NCBI RefSeq assembly: GCF_036850765.1
Contig: NC_089490.1
Span: forward strand, 291,816,982 to 291,880,981
Direction: 5' to 3'
Origin: Saccopteryx bilineata
Lineage: Eukaryota; Chordata; Mammalia; Chiroptera; Emballonuridae
Length of the DNA stretch: 64,000 nucleotides
The notes under the pieces are model-generated. The model saw only the letters and a list, made by a program, of their open reading frames with translations, was not told the origin of the DNA and made no database searches. The translations under genes were made by a program, and so were the position numbers. Every line of letters begins with the position of its first letter. Within the stretch, counting starts at the first letter, position 1. Positions 25,324-38,504 of this stretch are shown in pieces.

Positions 25324-25705
25324 GCCCTGGCCGGTTGGCTCAGCGGTAGAGCGTCAGCCTGGCGTGCGGGGGACCCGGGTTCGTTTCCCGGCCAGGGCAC
25401 ATAGGAGAAGCGCCCATTTGCTTCTCCACCCCCCCCCTTCCTCTCTGTCTCTCTCTTCCCCTCCCACAGCTGAGGCTCCATTGGAGCAAAGATGGCCCGG
25501 GCGCTGGGGATGACTCCTTGGCCTCTGCCCCAGGTGCTGGAGTGGTTCTGGTCACAGCAGAGCGACGCCCCAGAGGGGCAGAGCATCACCCCCTGGTGGG
25601 CAGAGCATCGCCCCTGGTGGGCGTGCCGGGTGGATCCCGGTCGGGCACATGCGGGAGTCTGTCTGGCTGTCTCTCCCCATTTCCAGCTTCAGAAAAAAAA
25701 AAGAA
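25324..25705 (+). mobile_element. Bat SINE, long GC-rich form (young copy)
   Basis: Starts GGCCCTGGCCGGTTGGCTCA with a tRNA-like head, an RNA polymerase III A box, and a B box near GGGTTCGTTTCCCGG. A 250-bp GC-rich body and an A-rich tail follow. The target duplication AAGAAATTTAAGTTTG is perfect (25308-25323 and 25706-25721). The body carries two CTCF-like cores on the minus strand (25587-25599, one mismatch, and 25609-25620). Confidence 0.97.
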
Positions 25706-25980
25706 AAGAAATTTAAGTTTGTTTTTTGCTATTTCTATAAAATATGCCATTGGAAACTTGATAGGGATTGCATTGAGTCTATAGATGGCTTTTGGAAGTA
25801 TGTATATTTTAACAATATTTTTTTTTAAATCCAAAAATACACATATCTTTCCATTTATGTATATAATCTTTCATTTCTTTCATTCGTGCCTTACAGTTTT
25901 GGTGTAGAAATCTTTCACCTCATTGGATATATTTCTAAGTGTTTGTTGTTAATGTTACTATAAATGATATTTTTTTTCAA

Positions 25981-26280
25981 ATAATTTGTTGTTAGTTTAT
26001 ACAAAAAATGTGGAATTAAAAACAAAAAGTATAAAAATACCAGCATTTAGACTAATATTTGGTAACTCAAAGACATCTATCCTGAGGTATTCATACCTTT
26101 AAAATTCTAGCACATTTTCAGTCTCATAAAAATATTAAAGTAAAAAGATTATTAAAACATCTGTGCTTAGTATAAGAAATTGAATTTTGAAAGGAATTAG
26201 GAGAATAATATCTATTTTTATCATGAAACACATAAAAAAACATTTGCCCTCAAAACAAAGATAGATATTTATCTTAATAT
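25981..26280. other. Unassigned AT-rich gap
   Basis: No gene or family recognised between two LINE-1 remnants. Confidence 0.4.
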
Positions 26281-26284
26281 TTTA

Positions 26285-26690
26285 TTTTTTTAATTTTATT
26301 TTTTCTGTTTATTGAATTTACTGGGGCAATATATGTTAAAATTATATAGGTCAGGTGCACAATTACACAAACATTATTTGTACCCTATTTTGTGTGTACA
26401 ATACACCAAGTCAGTCTCCTTCCTTCACCATTTATCCCCACTGTTCCCTCCTCCACATCCCGTACTCTCCCCCTCTCTCCGCTGCCATTCCTCACCTCAT
26501 TGTTTGTGTCCATGAGTTTTTCTCTTTTTTTTAAACTCATTTCCTCCAGCCTCCCACTCAACCCTCCAACCTCAAATCCAACAGCTGTCAGCTTGTTCTC
26601 TATCTGTAAGTGTGTCTCTATTTTGCTTGTTAGTTCATTTTGTTCTTTGGATTTCATATGTGAGTTTTTCTAACCTCAATTTTAATAACA
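26285..26690 (-). mobile_element. LINE-1 3' UTR fragment
   Basis: The plus strand is the complement of an L1 3' end: TTTACTGGGGCAATATATGT, then AGGTGCACAATTACACAAAC, then the C-rich block CCTTCACCATTTATCCCC. The C/T-rich part gives spurious long frames on both strands. Confidence 0.85.
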
Positions 26691-27036
26691 TTCAGTCTTT
26701 AAGATTTTGACTTATAAAACTTCCTGGTAATTCTCTTTCTCTGATTAGATGATGTTTCAAAGAATTGAGGACTAAGGAAATTGTGGACTTATAACTAATC
26801 AGTTGCTATATATCTCAGTAACAATCCACAATTAAGTAAATGAGAACATCTAAATAAACCAAGTTATTCATCTTTTAAAAAAAAAACTTACTACTTTAGA
26901 ACCTCCTTACTTATAACACCAGAAAAAAAGGAAAATGTTTTTACACGAATATCAAAAGAGGTAATTTTTATATATTATATTATTTTACCATGAGAATGTA
27001 AATGAAGGAAGATGTTGATCAGAATATATGCTGTCA

Positions 27037-27375
27037 GCCTGACCAGGCAGTGGCTCAGAGGATAGAGTGTCAGACTGGGACGTGGAGGACCCAGGTACAA
27101 AACCCTGAGGTCACCAACTTCAGCGTGGGCTCATCTGGCTTGAGCAAAGCTCACCAGCCTGAGCCCAAGGTTGCTGACTCAAGCAAGGGGTCAGTAGCTC
27201 TGCCATAGCCCCCTGGTCAAGGCACATAGGAAAAAGTAATTAATGAAAAACTAAGGTGCCTCAGTGAAGAGTTGATGTTTCTCATCTCTCTCCCTTCCTG
27301 TCTGTCTGTCCCTATCTGTCCCTTTCTCTGTCCTTCTCTGTCTCTGTCACACACGTACCCACACAAAAATCATAC
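27037..27375 (+). mobile_element. tRNA-derived bat SINE, extended form
   Basis: Head CCTGACCAGGCAGTGGCTCA, then a central domain of TTGAGC-type repeats, GGTCAAGGCACATAGG and a CT-rich body. Target duplication ATGCTGTCA at 27028-27036 and 27376-27384. Confidence 0.93.
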
Positions 27376-27439
27376 ATGCTGTCAAAAATAGTGCCTTTGA
27401 AAGATTACTTTTGAAAAAATGTGCATGCTACCTGATACC

Positions 27440-28935
27440 AAAGTATAATAAAAGTTCATAGTAATCAAAACAGCTCGGACTGGCATAAAAACAGATATAT
27501 AGACCAGTGGAACAAAATAGAGAGTCCAGAAATAAACCCAGGCCTTTAGAGTCAATTAATATTTGACAAAGAAGGCAAAATCATATAAAAGGATAAAGAT
27601 AGTGTATTTAAAATACAGTGTTGGCAAAACTGGACAGAGATGTGCAAAAAAAATGACATTAGAATGCCTTCTTACACCAAATAAAGAATAAATTCAAAAT
27701 GGATTAAAGACTTAAATGTTAGACCTGAAGCCATAAAAATTCTAGAACACGTAGGCAGAAAAATCTTGGAAATTTCTCATAGCAATATTGTTTTTGATAT
27801 ATCTCCTTGGGTGAGGAAAAACAAACAAATAAAATTAAGAAATGAAACTATAAAAAACTAAAAAGTTTTTATACAGAAAAAGAAACCAACAAAATAAAAA
27901 GGAACCCATTGAATAAAAGAAGATATTTGCCAGTGATACATCTAATGAAAAGTTAATATCTATGATTTATAAAGAACTTATAAAACTCAACACCAAAAAA
28001 AAACCCAATCCAAATAAAAAATGGGCAAAGAACCTGAATAGACAATTATCCAAAGACATACAGATGGCCAATAGACATACGAAAAAAATTCTCAATGTCA
28101 CGGATTATCAGAGAAATGCAAATTGAAACCACAATATGATATCACCTTACATATGTCAGAATGGCTGTCATCAATAAATTAACAAACAAGTTATGACAAA
28201 GATATGGAGAAAAAAGGAACTCTCATGCATTTATTGATAGGAATGAAGGTTGGAGAAGCCACAGAAGAAAACAGAATGGAGTTACCTCAAATAATTAAAA
28301 ATGAAACTGCCTTATGACCCAGCAATTCCATTTTTGAAAACTTATCCTAAGAAACCTGAAACACAAATTCAAAAGAATAAACCCCTATGTTTATTGCAGT
28401 GTTTGTTATTTATAATAGCCAATTATCTGGAAACAGACTAAGTGTTTATCAGTAGATGAGTGTATAGAAAAGCTGTGATAACATTTACATAATGGAATTT
28501 TATACCACCATAAAAAAAAAGAGAATCTTGCCTTTTGCAACAGCATGGATAGCCCTGGAAAGCATTATGATAAACAAAATAAGCTAGCCAGAGAAAGACG
28601 AGTACCATATGATTTCACTTCTAAGTGGAATCTAATGAATAAAAATGAACTAATAAGCGCAATAGAGACAAACATCACAGAGAGAAGGCTGACAATTGTC
28701 AGGGTAGTGGTGTTAAATGGCTACGTGGGGGTTGGAGAAATTGAGCAAAAATGTGAAAAAAAGAAAAAAACTTATGGACATGGACAACAGTGTGGGGGTG
28801 GGGTGAGAAGAGGTAGAGAAGGCTATAGGGGAGATAAATGGTGATAGAAGAAGACTTGACTTTCAGTGGTGACCACACAATACAGTGTACAGATAATATG
28901 TTGTGCATCTGAAATCTGTATAAAAATGAAAATAA
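27440..28935 (+). mobile_element. LINE-1, 3' half of ORF2 plus 3' UTR
   Basis: Sense-strand L1 sequence: GTAATCAAAACAGCTCGGAC, GACCAGTGGAACAAAATAGA, AATGGATTAAAGACTTAAAT, CAGAGAAATGCAAATTGAAA and TGACCCAGCAATTCCATTTT occur in the order expected for the reverse-transcriptase C-terminal part. A 3' UTR ends near CAGTGTACAGATAATATGTT. It is 5'-truncated and full of stops and indels, so no frame survives. A 99-codon frame at 28545-28844 lies in its last part and is not a gene. Confidence 0.95.
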
Positions 28936-29143
28936 TATTCAAAGAACTCTATTGTGTTTTAATTAGTAAAATAGATTAGAAGATAGATATAAAACTTAAT
29001 TTATATATATTTTATATATACTGTGTATTAATATTGCATACTGTACCCATTATATTTTATAATGCTGACTATAGTTATATCATAAAATGTAACTTATGAG
29101 TCTGAGTACAAATAGAGTTTATATTTATTTAGAATAGGGGCTA

Positions 29144-29505
29144 GCCTGACCAGGTGGTGGTGCAGTGGATAGAGCGTCGACTTAGGATGCTGATGACCCA
29201 GGTTTGAAACCCTGAGACCAATGGTTTGAGTGCAGACTCTTCATGCTTGAGCTCAGGACTGCCACCTTGAAGCCTAAAGTTGCTGATTTGAGCCCAAAGT
29301 CACTGGCTTGAGTAGGGGGTCATTGGCTCAGCTGGAGGCCCCCTGCCCAGTTAAGGCACATATGAGAAAGCAATCAGTGAACAACTAAAGTGCCACAGCT
29401 ATAAGTTAATGCTTCTCATCTCTCTTAATATCTCTGTTTCTGTCTCTCTCACTCTCTCTGTCTCTCACATAATAAAATATATATAAATAAATAAATTTTA
29501 AAAAA
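29144..29505 (+). mobile_element. tRNA-derived bat SINE, extended form
   Basis: Head AGCCTGACCAGGTGGTGGTG, B-box-like GGTTTGAAACCC, a central domain with several TTGAGC or TTGAG repeats, AAGGCACATATGAGAAAGC, a CT-rich body and an A-rich tail. It has the same architecture as 27037-27375 and 58429-58825. Target duplications are not clear. Confidence 0.93.
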
Positions 29506-32075
29506 TGACTAAAATTATAATATGTAATATTTCAGTAAAGATAACAGAATATATCCATTTTTATTTTACTCTGTATTTTTCTGAAAATAAATGGAAATAA
29601 TACAAATTTGAAAAGATCCATATTAAACTAAATTATAAATAATAAAACTTAATAATATCTAGCAAAATAGTAAAATTTGGATAAAATTAGAAAAAAGCCA
29701 AGTAAAGTTTTTCTAAACAGAAAAAATAAAATTAATTGACCAATGATGCATTATAAGTTGAGATGTGGATGGAGAAAAAGAGGAGGTCTCCTAATTTGAC
29801 CCGTTACCACATCACAGACAATAGTAACCATAAAAAATGGCTTGGAGGTGAGATCATGGGAGAAATCAAGTGTCAATGACCTCTGTAATTGCTTTCCTGA
29901 GTCAGTTGAAGAGTAATGAATGCTATCTAAATCACCAAAGTGTGTGCTCAGACTAGGCTTTGTCAGTGGCATGATGATTTACCTAGAGCTCATACCAAAA
30001 AAGATCCCAAAACACAGGGAGACTTATAGCCCATTGATAGAAGACCTAAATAATGAGAGAGACTGTATTCTAAATATATATATACACATACACACACACA
30101 CACACACAAAATAAATAAACTGACTGGTTTCCTCAATTTTGGACTCTCTCAATTCAACATATTGTCTCTACAGTAACCACCAGAAAAGAAAAAGAAATGA
30201 GTAGTTCATACTGACTATTAATTAGCCTTCTCAGTAAAATATCTTTTGAGACTAAGCTATCTCATAATATTGCTACCTTGACATCCATTTTATTTGACTA
30301 AATGGCTGGTGAGGGACGTAAATTTGACACTAACTGCCTCATAAAATCACATACCCTAGAAAAGAGCCCACAAAGTAAAAAATTATGAATTTCTTGTATG
30401 ATTCCCATAATAGACCTGCGTAAATAGTCTTACCCACCTTGCAGTGCCTTCTGCTTTTGTGTCCCTTAAAGTAGACCTTCAGAAAGCTTACCAAAGTCTG
30501 CTCTTTTGGATTGAATTGAACAATCCAACCTTAGCCCAGGAATACAAAAGGACACCATTGATGGGTCCTGATTATGGCATATACCTCGAGTTCTGCCTCT
30601 CTCTCTCTTGCCTGTACCATGCTTGGATCTCCAACTATGTCTTGTAATTCTTTCCAGACCCGTGATTCATAAAATCCACTATTTCAATTCTTCTAGTGGT
30701 TTTGTTGAACTGAGGCTTACCATTCTACACTCTGTACTTTACCGAATAAGTGTAAATTTAACAAAATCATAACAGGGACACATCACTTACCTTTAGAATT
30801 CCTTGACAATCTCATCAGAGATTGACAAATAAATAAGAAATCTTTGAATCATTTTGAAAAATTAATGAAAGATTACTTTATACAGTTATATCATGGTATT
30901 AAATCCAACACTTGAAAGTTTTCTGAGGAATTGAACATTTATTAGAGCTAAACATAATATTACATAGACTGCTTTTTGTCTCAAGGGAGAAAATAGGGCA
31001 CTTTTCTAATGAATTACTTAAGACACAAATAATAAGACAAAGACATTAGTTGTCTCTTGTTGTACAGTAATAGTAATAGTATCACATACGATGTGTTATT
31101 GTCAAAAATTTTTAACTTAGATTTAAGCAAACTGGTAGATTCAACTTTTCTTTTCTGTATAATGGAGGTTAAGGAAGAGTAGCTAAATGATACTATGAGT
31201 ACATACTTTATAAGTTCCTGAACATGGTAAATGCTGTCAGCTTAAGTACTTTCAGGAGCTTAATATCATTACTAAGAAATGTGCTTTCAGAATTAAAAAA
31301 GGCTCAAGTGACATAAGGACAAGAGGCAACATGGTCCTGAATTGTTTGAATAAACCAATGATAAAGAAAAGTTCTCATTTAAGAATATTAATTATATTAA
31401 GGAATTATTAACATTTTAATATGGTTTTAATTGTAGAAAATGATTTTTACTTAAAATATAGTAATATTTTTGGTATTTTTAATGATCAAGATAAAATATG
31501 TTTAGTGTTTGCACATAAAGAATATTCAAAAAATATTATTTGAATTATATAAAATAATTATATTATATAAATACCAATATGATAATGAGACTTTCTTTGG
31601 AATATATATGCATATTTCCCATTGTATTTCTACTTCATATTTATTAATTCATGCATTCTTATTTTTACACATTGAACATTTTCATTACAAATAATTTTGT
31701 ATAAGACACAAGGGGTTAGTTACTTGAATTTCTCATAAAAATATTTTCATCACTTTTTTATGCTAATTTTATGTCTGATAATCTCTCTAACAATTATGTA
31801 AAACATGACAATAATAAATTACTAAATTTAAAGTATACAAAGAATTTGTCAAAGTAATTGTCTTTTTCCCTAAGCATATCTATTTAAAATGTTACTGAGC
31901 TTGAGAACGTAAGCTCTCAGTGATGCTGAATAAAGAATGGATGATTAATTTGGGAATTCACATTGATGTTTCATAGAAATTATAGTTTTATAAATATCTA
32001 AAAGTATATATGTACACAATGAACAATTGCTACCCAGGGGTTTTAGAAATTAATAGATTCTTCATTTCATCATTA
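29506..32075. other. Unassigned sequence with a small (CA)n run
   Basis: No gene seen. A (TA)n/(CA)n tract lies at about 30075-30108. A more balanced patch at 30440-30660 holds a 67-codon frame with no recognisable domain. Confidence 0.4.
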
Positions 32076-32090
32076 AAATAAGTAAGAACA

Positions 32091-32488
32091 GCTCTGTCCA
32101 GTAGGCTCAGCGGTAGAGTGTCAGCTTGGCGTGTGGAATTCCCAGGTTCAATTCTCATCCAGGGCACATAGGACAAGTGCCTATCTGCTTCTCCACCCTT
32201 CTACCTCTCTTTTCTCTCTATCTCTCTCTTTCCTTCCTGCAGCCAAGGTTCCATTGGAGCAAAGTTGGCCGTGGTGCTGAGGACGGCTCCATGGCCTCAG
32301 ACCAGGCACTAGAATGGCTCTAGCCACAACAAAGCAACACCCCAGATGGGCAGAGCATTGCTCCCTGGTGCGCTGATGGGCATGCCAGGTGGGTCCCAGT
32401 CAGGCACATGCTAGAGTCAGTCTGTCTGACAGCTTCCCTGCTTCTAACTTTAGAAAAATACAAAAAAAATTAAAAAAATAAATGAATA
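32091..32488 (+). mobile_element. Bat SINE, long GC-rich form, old copy
   Basis: Recognisable throughout (GTAGGCTCAGCGGTAGAGTG, CAGGGCACATAGGACAAGTG, CCATTGGAGCAAAGTTGG) but with many substitutions. Target duplication of the type AAATAAGTAAGAACA occurs at 32076-32090 and about 32489-32504. The CTCF-like sites are lost. Confidence 0.92.
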
Positions 32489-32713
32489 AATAAAATAAGA
32501 ACATCTAATATTTACATAGTAATTAATGGTTTTCTTTAGTTTGTGCATATGTATGTATTCATATAATATAAAAATAAAAAATTATTTTAAGTACTGAAAG
32601 GTAATGAGGATTGTTCTATTTATTAGAAGATATTTTATTTTATATACAAATAACTACATAACCAATTTGCATTCTTCTACCTTTGAAAATTTAAATTTCC
32701 TTGTTCAGTATTA

Positions 32714-33095
32714 AATTGGATTGCTCAGTAGAAGAGCGTCAGCTTGATGTGTCCATGTCCCAGATTCAATTCCCGGTCAGGGCAGGGCACACAGTAGAAA
32801 TGACCATCTGCTCCCCCCCCCTTGATCCCTTCTCTTTCTCTCTTCCCCTCCTGCAGCCATGGCTTGATTGGTTCAAGCTCATTGTCCCTGGGCATTGAGG
32901 ATGGCTCTGTGGGGCCTCCACCTCAGGAGATAAAATAGCTTGGTTGCAACCATGACCCCAGATGGGCAGAACATTGGCCCTAGATGGGGGTTTGCTGGGT
33001 GAATCCTAGTAGGGGCAGATGCCAAAGTCTGTTTCTCTATCTCTTCTCCTCTCACTTGGAAAAAGAAAAAAGAAAAAAGAAAAAAAAAAAAAAGG
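32714..33095 (+). mobile_element. Bat SINE, long GC-rich form, old copy
   Basis: Head reduced (GGATTGCTCAGTAGAAGAGC), body with CTCTTCCCCTCCTGCAGCCA and GAGGATGGCTCTGTGGGG, and a long AAAAAG-type tail at 33059-33094. Open frames here on both strands are SINE-derived. Confidence 0.9.
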
Positions 33096-33563
33096 ACAAC
33101 CAAAGGATACTTGGTGATTTAGCTTATTCAGATTCAAATTTTGGTTTGAAAAATTATGTCTCATTGAGATTCTATTTAATATTTTCTCCCCGGTTAAAAA
33201 AATAAACATTTAGAAATAAATAATTATACTTAATACAGTTAAGCTATCTTCTTGATCATTTTGTCATACAAATATCTTTAAATTTTCACAATATTTCACA
33301 ATGTTAACAATATCTTGTGCAAGCATTTTCTGTCTTTCACTATTACCTTACAAGAGTGTCTTTCAAAATCACTATAGACATTTTACTGAATACAAGCATC
33401 TTTGTTTTTAATAATAGTAAGCAACACAAAAATAGACTAGACTGAAGAAAAATTCCTGTTTAACAGTTCTTTGATATTAAACCCTACCCAATCATCTGCA
33501 TGTATTTAAGATATATGACCTACAGATATTTGGTACAATACTCAGTGCTAAATGTTTTAAGTG

Positions 33564-33893
33564 GGCCCTGGCTGGTTGGGTCAGTGGTAGAGCATCAGCC
33601 TGGCATGTTGGATATCCTGGGTTTAATTCTTAGTCAGGACACAGGAGAGATAACATTTGGTTTCTCCACCCTACCACCTCTTCCTTGTCTCTCTCTTCAT
33701 CTCTCTTCCCCTCCTACAGACATAGCTGGATTGGTTTGGGGGAATTAGCCCCAAGCAGAGAGTAGATCCATGGAGCCTACTCCTCAGGCACCAAAGATAA
33801 CTCAGTTGTGAAATAATGGCCCCAGTCGGGGTGCATGTGGGAGTCTGTCTCCGTCTTTCCTCCTCTCACTGAAAAAATTAAAAATAAATAAAT
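33564..33893 (+). mobile_element. Bat SINE, long GC-rich form, internally shortened
   Basis: Starts GGCCCTGGCTGGTTGGGTCA and ends in an AATAAATAAAT-type tail. The target duplication AAATGTTTTAAGTG is perfect (33550-33563 and 33894-33907). Parts of the body are missing, including the region that carries the CTCF-like motifs in young copies. Confidence 0.95.
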
Positions 33894-33907
33894 AAATGTT
33901 TTAAGTG

Positions 33908-35700
33908 TATTATTACTGAGTAAATGATCATGCAGTTTATTTATTATTATTCTCATTTTTCAAATGACAAAAGTAAGGAAAAGAAATTGTTCCAAAAGCA
34001 CCTGTAACAATAATGAGAGAGAATTTGATGCTAACCCTGTTTCCAGGGTTCACTGCAATGTGTAGTCCCACGGTAGCCATGGTTACACACCATTCTAAAG
34101 CTTTTCATAGATTATGTTGAATAACTTCCACAAGACAAATATTAAGAAATAATTTTTAAAATCTTTATATTTTGTTTTTCATTCTGAAGGAATTTTATTT
34201 GTTGCTAAATTTTGCATAATACTGCACATATAATACTTTATGTATATTCACTCAGATTTAATGCTGTGTTCTAAAACCAGAGTTTGAAACAATAAATTTT
34301 ACAGGATTGTTTCTTATACCATATCAATATGGAGAAAATCATTTAAGAAAAATAATGAAGTATCAACTCACATAAATGTTTTGATTATTTCATTCTCTGA
34401 TTGCTTTTTCTCATCACCAAGCTCATATATTTAGTGAGAAAGGTTATAATTTCCATTTTAAAAAATCATGTACATAATCAAATTAAAAGTTTTAATAGAA
34501 TTTACAGTTTTCATTAACTTAAGCAGCTTTTTCAAAGTCAATTAAGCATGGTAGATTACATATATTTTCTTAGTGTTTACTTTTTATTTGTCATATTTAT
34601 TCCAAAATGATTTTTTATAAATGACCTTATAAGTTCATTAATTTTAATAATTTGCTTTTATGCTAAATATAAGTAAGGTTGTTTATAGAAATTATAAACT
34701 GTTTTTGATTAGTATCACATACATGTTTTATGATATTATAATTATACCTAATAAATCCTAAATCAGTTTTCACATTAATTGCATTTTCTTTGTCTTCAAG
34801 AGTTTCTATGATTATGATATTTCCTATGAAATCAATTACTACTACTCAAAATCATCCTTTGTGTTGATTTTAAATTTTCTTATTTATGAGTATAAGTAAT
34901 GTATATATGTGTCCAAATATCTGTGTCTTTGCTTCTAGGTGTGTACATGTTATTAATATTCACTTAACTCTTTTATTTTTTCTCCCAGGCTTGTCTTATT
35001 CTTATACACTTAGTATTTTCTCAAAAAAGTTATTGTTTTCAATTTGAAAATATTTTCCTGATATAAACAGAACTTTAAGCCAAAAAAAGAGAGGGTGAAA
35101 CAATGAAGAAAATTGGTAAATATCAGGAGTGGAAGACATTCAAAGGCAGCTACCAAGGTAATTCTATATCAAATATTAAAGAAAGAGATATTCAATATTG
35201 TATATTGAAAGAAGACATGTACAAAGCCTATATGGATATAAAATACTACCAAGATAATAAAAAATGAACACAGTCTCTAGAAATAAAACAATTATGTGTA
35301 ACATGAGGTATATAATATAATTTCAAACACTCTTATCCTAAAAAAATGCAAGTGGAATAGACTTTAGTGCCTCTCAAAACTATTTTCTACAAACTAGTAT
35401 TTCCAAGAATAAAATAAGACAGTTTCAGTCTCAACTGTAGCAATGTTTCTAAAGTGTAGAAAGAAAACGTGTTTGTTAAACAGCCCACTTTTCTTTTACT
35501 CTAGTAACCAGTATTTTTCCTATTTAGCAATATTAATGACACTGAAATTTTCCTGGAAATGGTCCCTTATACATATATCTACTCTGGTTGAACAAATAAA
35601 ACAAACTTTGAAATTTGTTGTTGCAATATTTAAACATGATCTGTTAATATCTGTTTTCACACCTTCTTAAAATGTATAGCAATAGTGCTTATTGAATGTA
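33908..35700. other. Unassigned AT-rich sequence
   Basis: No gene, SINE or LTR recognised. A 75-codon frame at 35443-35670 shows no domain. Confidence 0.4.
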
Positions 35701-35710
35701 GAAATATTAG

Positions 35711-35883
35711 GCCTGAGCTGTGGTAGCACAGGGGATAAAGCGTTGACCCCGGAAGACTGAGGTTGCTAGTTTGAAACCCTAGGCTTGCCTGGTCAAGGCA
35801 CATACAAAACGCAACTACTATGAGTTAATCCTTCCTGCTCCTCCCCTTTACTTCTTTTAAAATCAATAAATGAAATCTAAAAA
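35711..35883 (+). mobile_element. tRNA-derived bat SINE, short form
   Basis: Head GCCTGAGCTGTGGTAGCACA, then TTGCCTGGTCAAGGCACATA, a short CT-rich segment and an A-rich tail. Target duplications GAAATATTAG (35701-35710) and GAAAAATTAG (35884-35893). Confidence 0.93.
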
Positions 35884-36282
35884 GAAAAATTAGGAAGCAG
35901 TAATTATCAGTTTCCTGATAGCAAATATATATCAAAGGTAACTTTTAAATCTCTGTTGCATAAGAATTTTCTAGCCAGTTACTATGCTTGATTGTGATGG
36001 TCAGTAATAAAGTAGTTAAATGTTTTGAGATAGTGAAAGGACTTTTAATTCTAATGCCGTTGGAACTCCCCTCAACCTGTGATGTGGTTGACCATTCTTT
36101 CTTGTGGAAAACTCATTCTCTATTTTCTTTCCCATTATTTAGTTCTATTTTTCTTCTTTCTTTCTAGCTACTAATCTTCAGTCTTTTATAACTGCTATTC
36201 TTTATCTAGAAAAATTTCATTATGAGTGCATATTGAAATCTAGATGTTTTAATCAGTGCTACAATTAGAATATATTTTGATT

Positions 36283-36470
36283 AGGGAAATGTTCTGTAAT
36301 CTGCACTATACAATACAGTATCCAACATTGCTGTAATATAGTGTCATTGAGCTCTTCAAGTGTGACTAGTGCATCTGAAGAAGTGATATTTTAAATGATA
36401 TTTAATATTGATAAAGTAAAAATATAACCATATGTAACTAGTGACCACTGTAATGGGCAGCATGGTTTTA
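36283..36470 (+). mobile_element. MER-type hAT (Charlie-like) nonautonomous transposon
   Basis: Follows a widespread mammalian MER consensus: CACTATACAATACAGTATCC near the left end, then GTCATTGAGCTCTTCAAGTG, TGACTAGTGCATCTGAAGAA and an AT-rich centre. A palindromic right part follows, ACTAGTGACCACTG. A second copy lies in reverse at 50803-51008. The exact family name is not certain. Confidence 0.75.
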
Positions 36471-38504
36471 GAAATAATGACTCAATCATTTCTACCTTTT
36501 AAAATAAGAAACACCCTTAGGTCATGTAATGCATTTCCATTGCTTAAATACTCATTTTTTGTTGATTAATTTTAAAGCTATAACTCTAACTTTGCTTTCA
36601 ATAAATGATAGAGCTGTATACTTAAATGGCCAAACCAGAATACAAAATTATGTTTCTTAACCCTGAAGTATCTCCCATATCTTTTTATTCAAAAATTTCT
36701 TTTCATTCTACTTTCAAAAACTTTTTGTCAGTCCATTGTCTCCAGAGGATCAATGTCATCACTCCATTCTGGCCATAGCAACCTACTATCCAAATTAGAA
36801 GAATGGTATCTTAATAGGCCTTCGTGATTCTAGTTTTGCTTCCATGAAAACCATCTCAAAGGTATTACTGAATATAAGCCATCTATGTCTCAAATATGTT
36901 CACTAGATTCTTATGCCCAAAACATTTTACTCTTCATTGTTTTTAGAAGATGACTTTTGGGTATGCTCTAATTTGTTTCCTCTTCTTCTCTCCAGACTTC
37001 AGTCACATCATTAAAGGACATCTAAAGCACTCATACTAAAATGTGTTTGGTTATTAGAACATGCCCCTCACACAGGGTCATACCATAATGTGAGGAGCTC
37101 AGTGAAAAATGAAAGAACACTGGTACCCTTGTCCAAATAGCTAGTGAACACTGCCATTGAAGGTATTAAGATATAAAACTATTTCCTTTCTTCCAGTGCC
37201 TCTCCTTTTGGCCCAGTGTAGTGTTATTTGCTATTTAGTTCATTAATGGTTTCACCTTTAATCCCCCAAGGGATTTGAACCTTAGTTCCAGGACATATAG
37301 ATATCATATATATGGATCAGTGATGGTCAAGAGGCTTACTTTCACCATGTGGAGCTGGAAACTCATATGACACTGCTATCCCATGGCAGAGAGCACTGTC
37401 GTGCTCAACCCTCAGGCCACACAGGATGATTTCTAACCTTGACCATCCATGCACTCACATCCAGATCTTCTTCACCCAAAGCTAAATCTCTGGGTCAGGT
37501 TTGTGAAATGGAGTCATCTGGGTGCCTGGGGTTCTAGGGGTGGGCTTACAGATCTCTCCAGAGGGTCTCTATTATCTTACCAGACTTCTCTTAAAACACA
37601 AATTTAAAGATAAAATTATTAAGTACAGGTATTTCAAGATGACAGCCTCAGATCATTACACCCAAGAACCGTGCCCCTCTATGAACAGGTCCTTGAAGCC
37701 ATCGCTGCTTTCAGAGGTGGGCCTTTGTACCTGTGTTCCCTCTGTCTATCCTCTTCCTTCCTGCAGACTCCAGTGCCTTTTGTAAAATTTGCTCTACAGA
37801 CACTTTGGGTCTGTAAAGATATAGGTTAGTTAATCTATGATACTTTTTTTTCAACTAGCTCTTTCTCTATTTCTGAAACAACTTGAGGTATTGAAATAGA
37901 TATATATCTTTTTAGACCAGGATAAACGGTTTGGGTTTAAATTACAGTACTCAGTGAACTGGCCGTTTGATACTTTGCTAATAAATTTTTTAGTGACTCA
38001 GTACTGCATCTGCAAAATTTAAATTATAATTGGACATCTATCACAGAGATTTATATACTTACCAAGTAAAATATTGAAATATTATATAAAACTTCTTAGA
38101 ATATGGGATGGCAAAGAGTAACTGCCAAGAACTATAAACTAGCAAGCAATAACAAAGAAGATAATTTCCTTCATTGGTATAACTTTTAACTCTGCATAGT
38201 GTTCTTCTGTGTATGTGTCATTATTCTTTGAAAATAAGGACTGAAAAAATGATATAGGACAATTTATTTATTATATACCAAGTGCATAGCAAAAGATTTG
38301 TTAAATAAATGAACAAATGCATGCATAAATGAATGAAATTTTTCAGGGAACTTAACAGGTATGACTGATTAAATTATTTAATAATTTGTACACTTGATCC
38401 TTTATATTTCTAATAAAGTAATTTGCCTGTGATAATGATAGAATAACTTATTGGGTAATAATTTACTGTGTATCACACACAACATACACACTCATAAAAA
38501 TATA
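36471..38504. other. Unassigned sequence, GC-richer at 37240-37820
   Basis: No gene recognised. The segment 37240-37820 is less AT-rich than its surroundings and contains an 87-codon frame (37522-37785) without a known domain. It could be an old LTR or a single-copy noncoding element; I cannot decide between them. The segment 36640-37030 faintly resembles an ancient L2-age repeat. Confidence 0.35.

Larger units (their letters stand above)
22490..25980 (-). mobile_element. Old LINE-1 ORF2 region, broken by LTRs and SINEs
   Basis: The plus strand reads as the complement of an old L1 in five pieces: about 22520-22628, 23270-23452, 24368-24689, 24876-25323 and 25706-25970. Landmarks are GGTCTTGGCTATTGTAAATA, CCCATTTTTTGTTTGGATTA and TTTGTAATATAGTTTGAAAT. 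The interruptions are LTR D, LTR C2, two short SINEs and one long SINE. The pieces run in consistent order from 3' end toward the reverse transcriptase region, so this was one insertion. It is too decayed to define frames. Confidence 0.85.

Noticed and set aside
25324..25400. tRNA gene suggested by A and B boxes and the CGGGTTCG-type loop
   Set aside because: It is the head of a SINE with body, A-rich tail and target duplications; there is no mature tRNA 3' end.
28545..28844. 99-codon frame on the plus strand
   Set aside because: It lies within the decayed ORF2 end and 3' UTR of a LINE-1 fragment.
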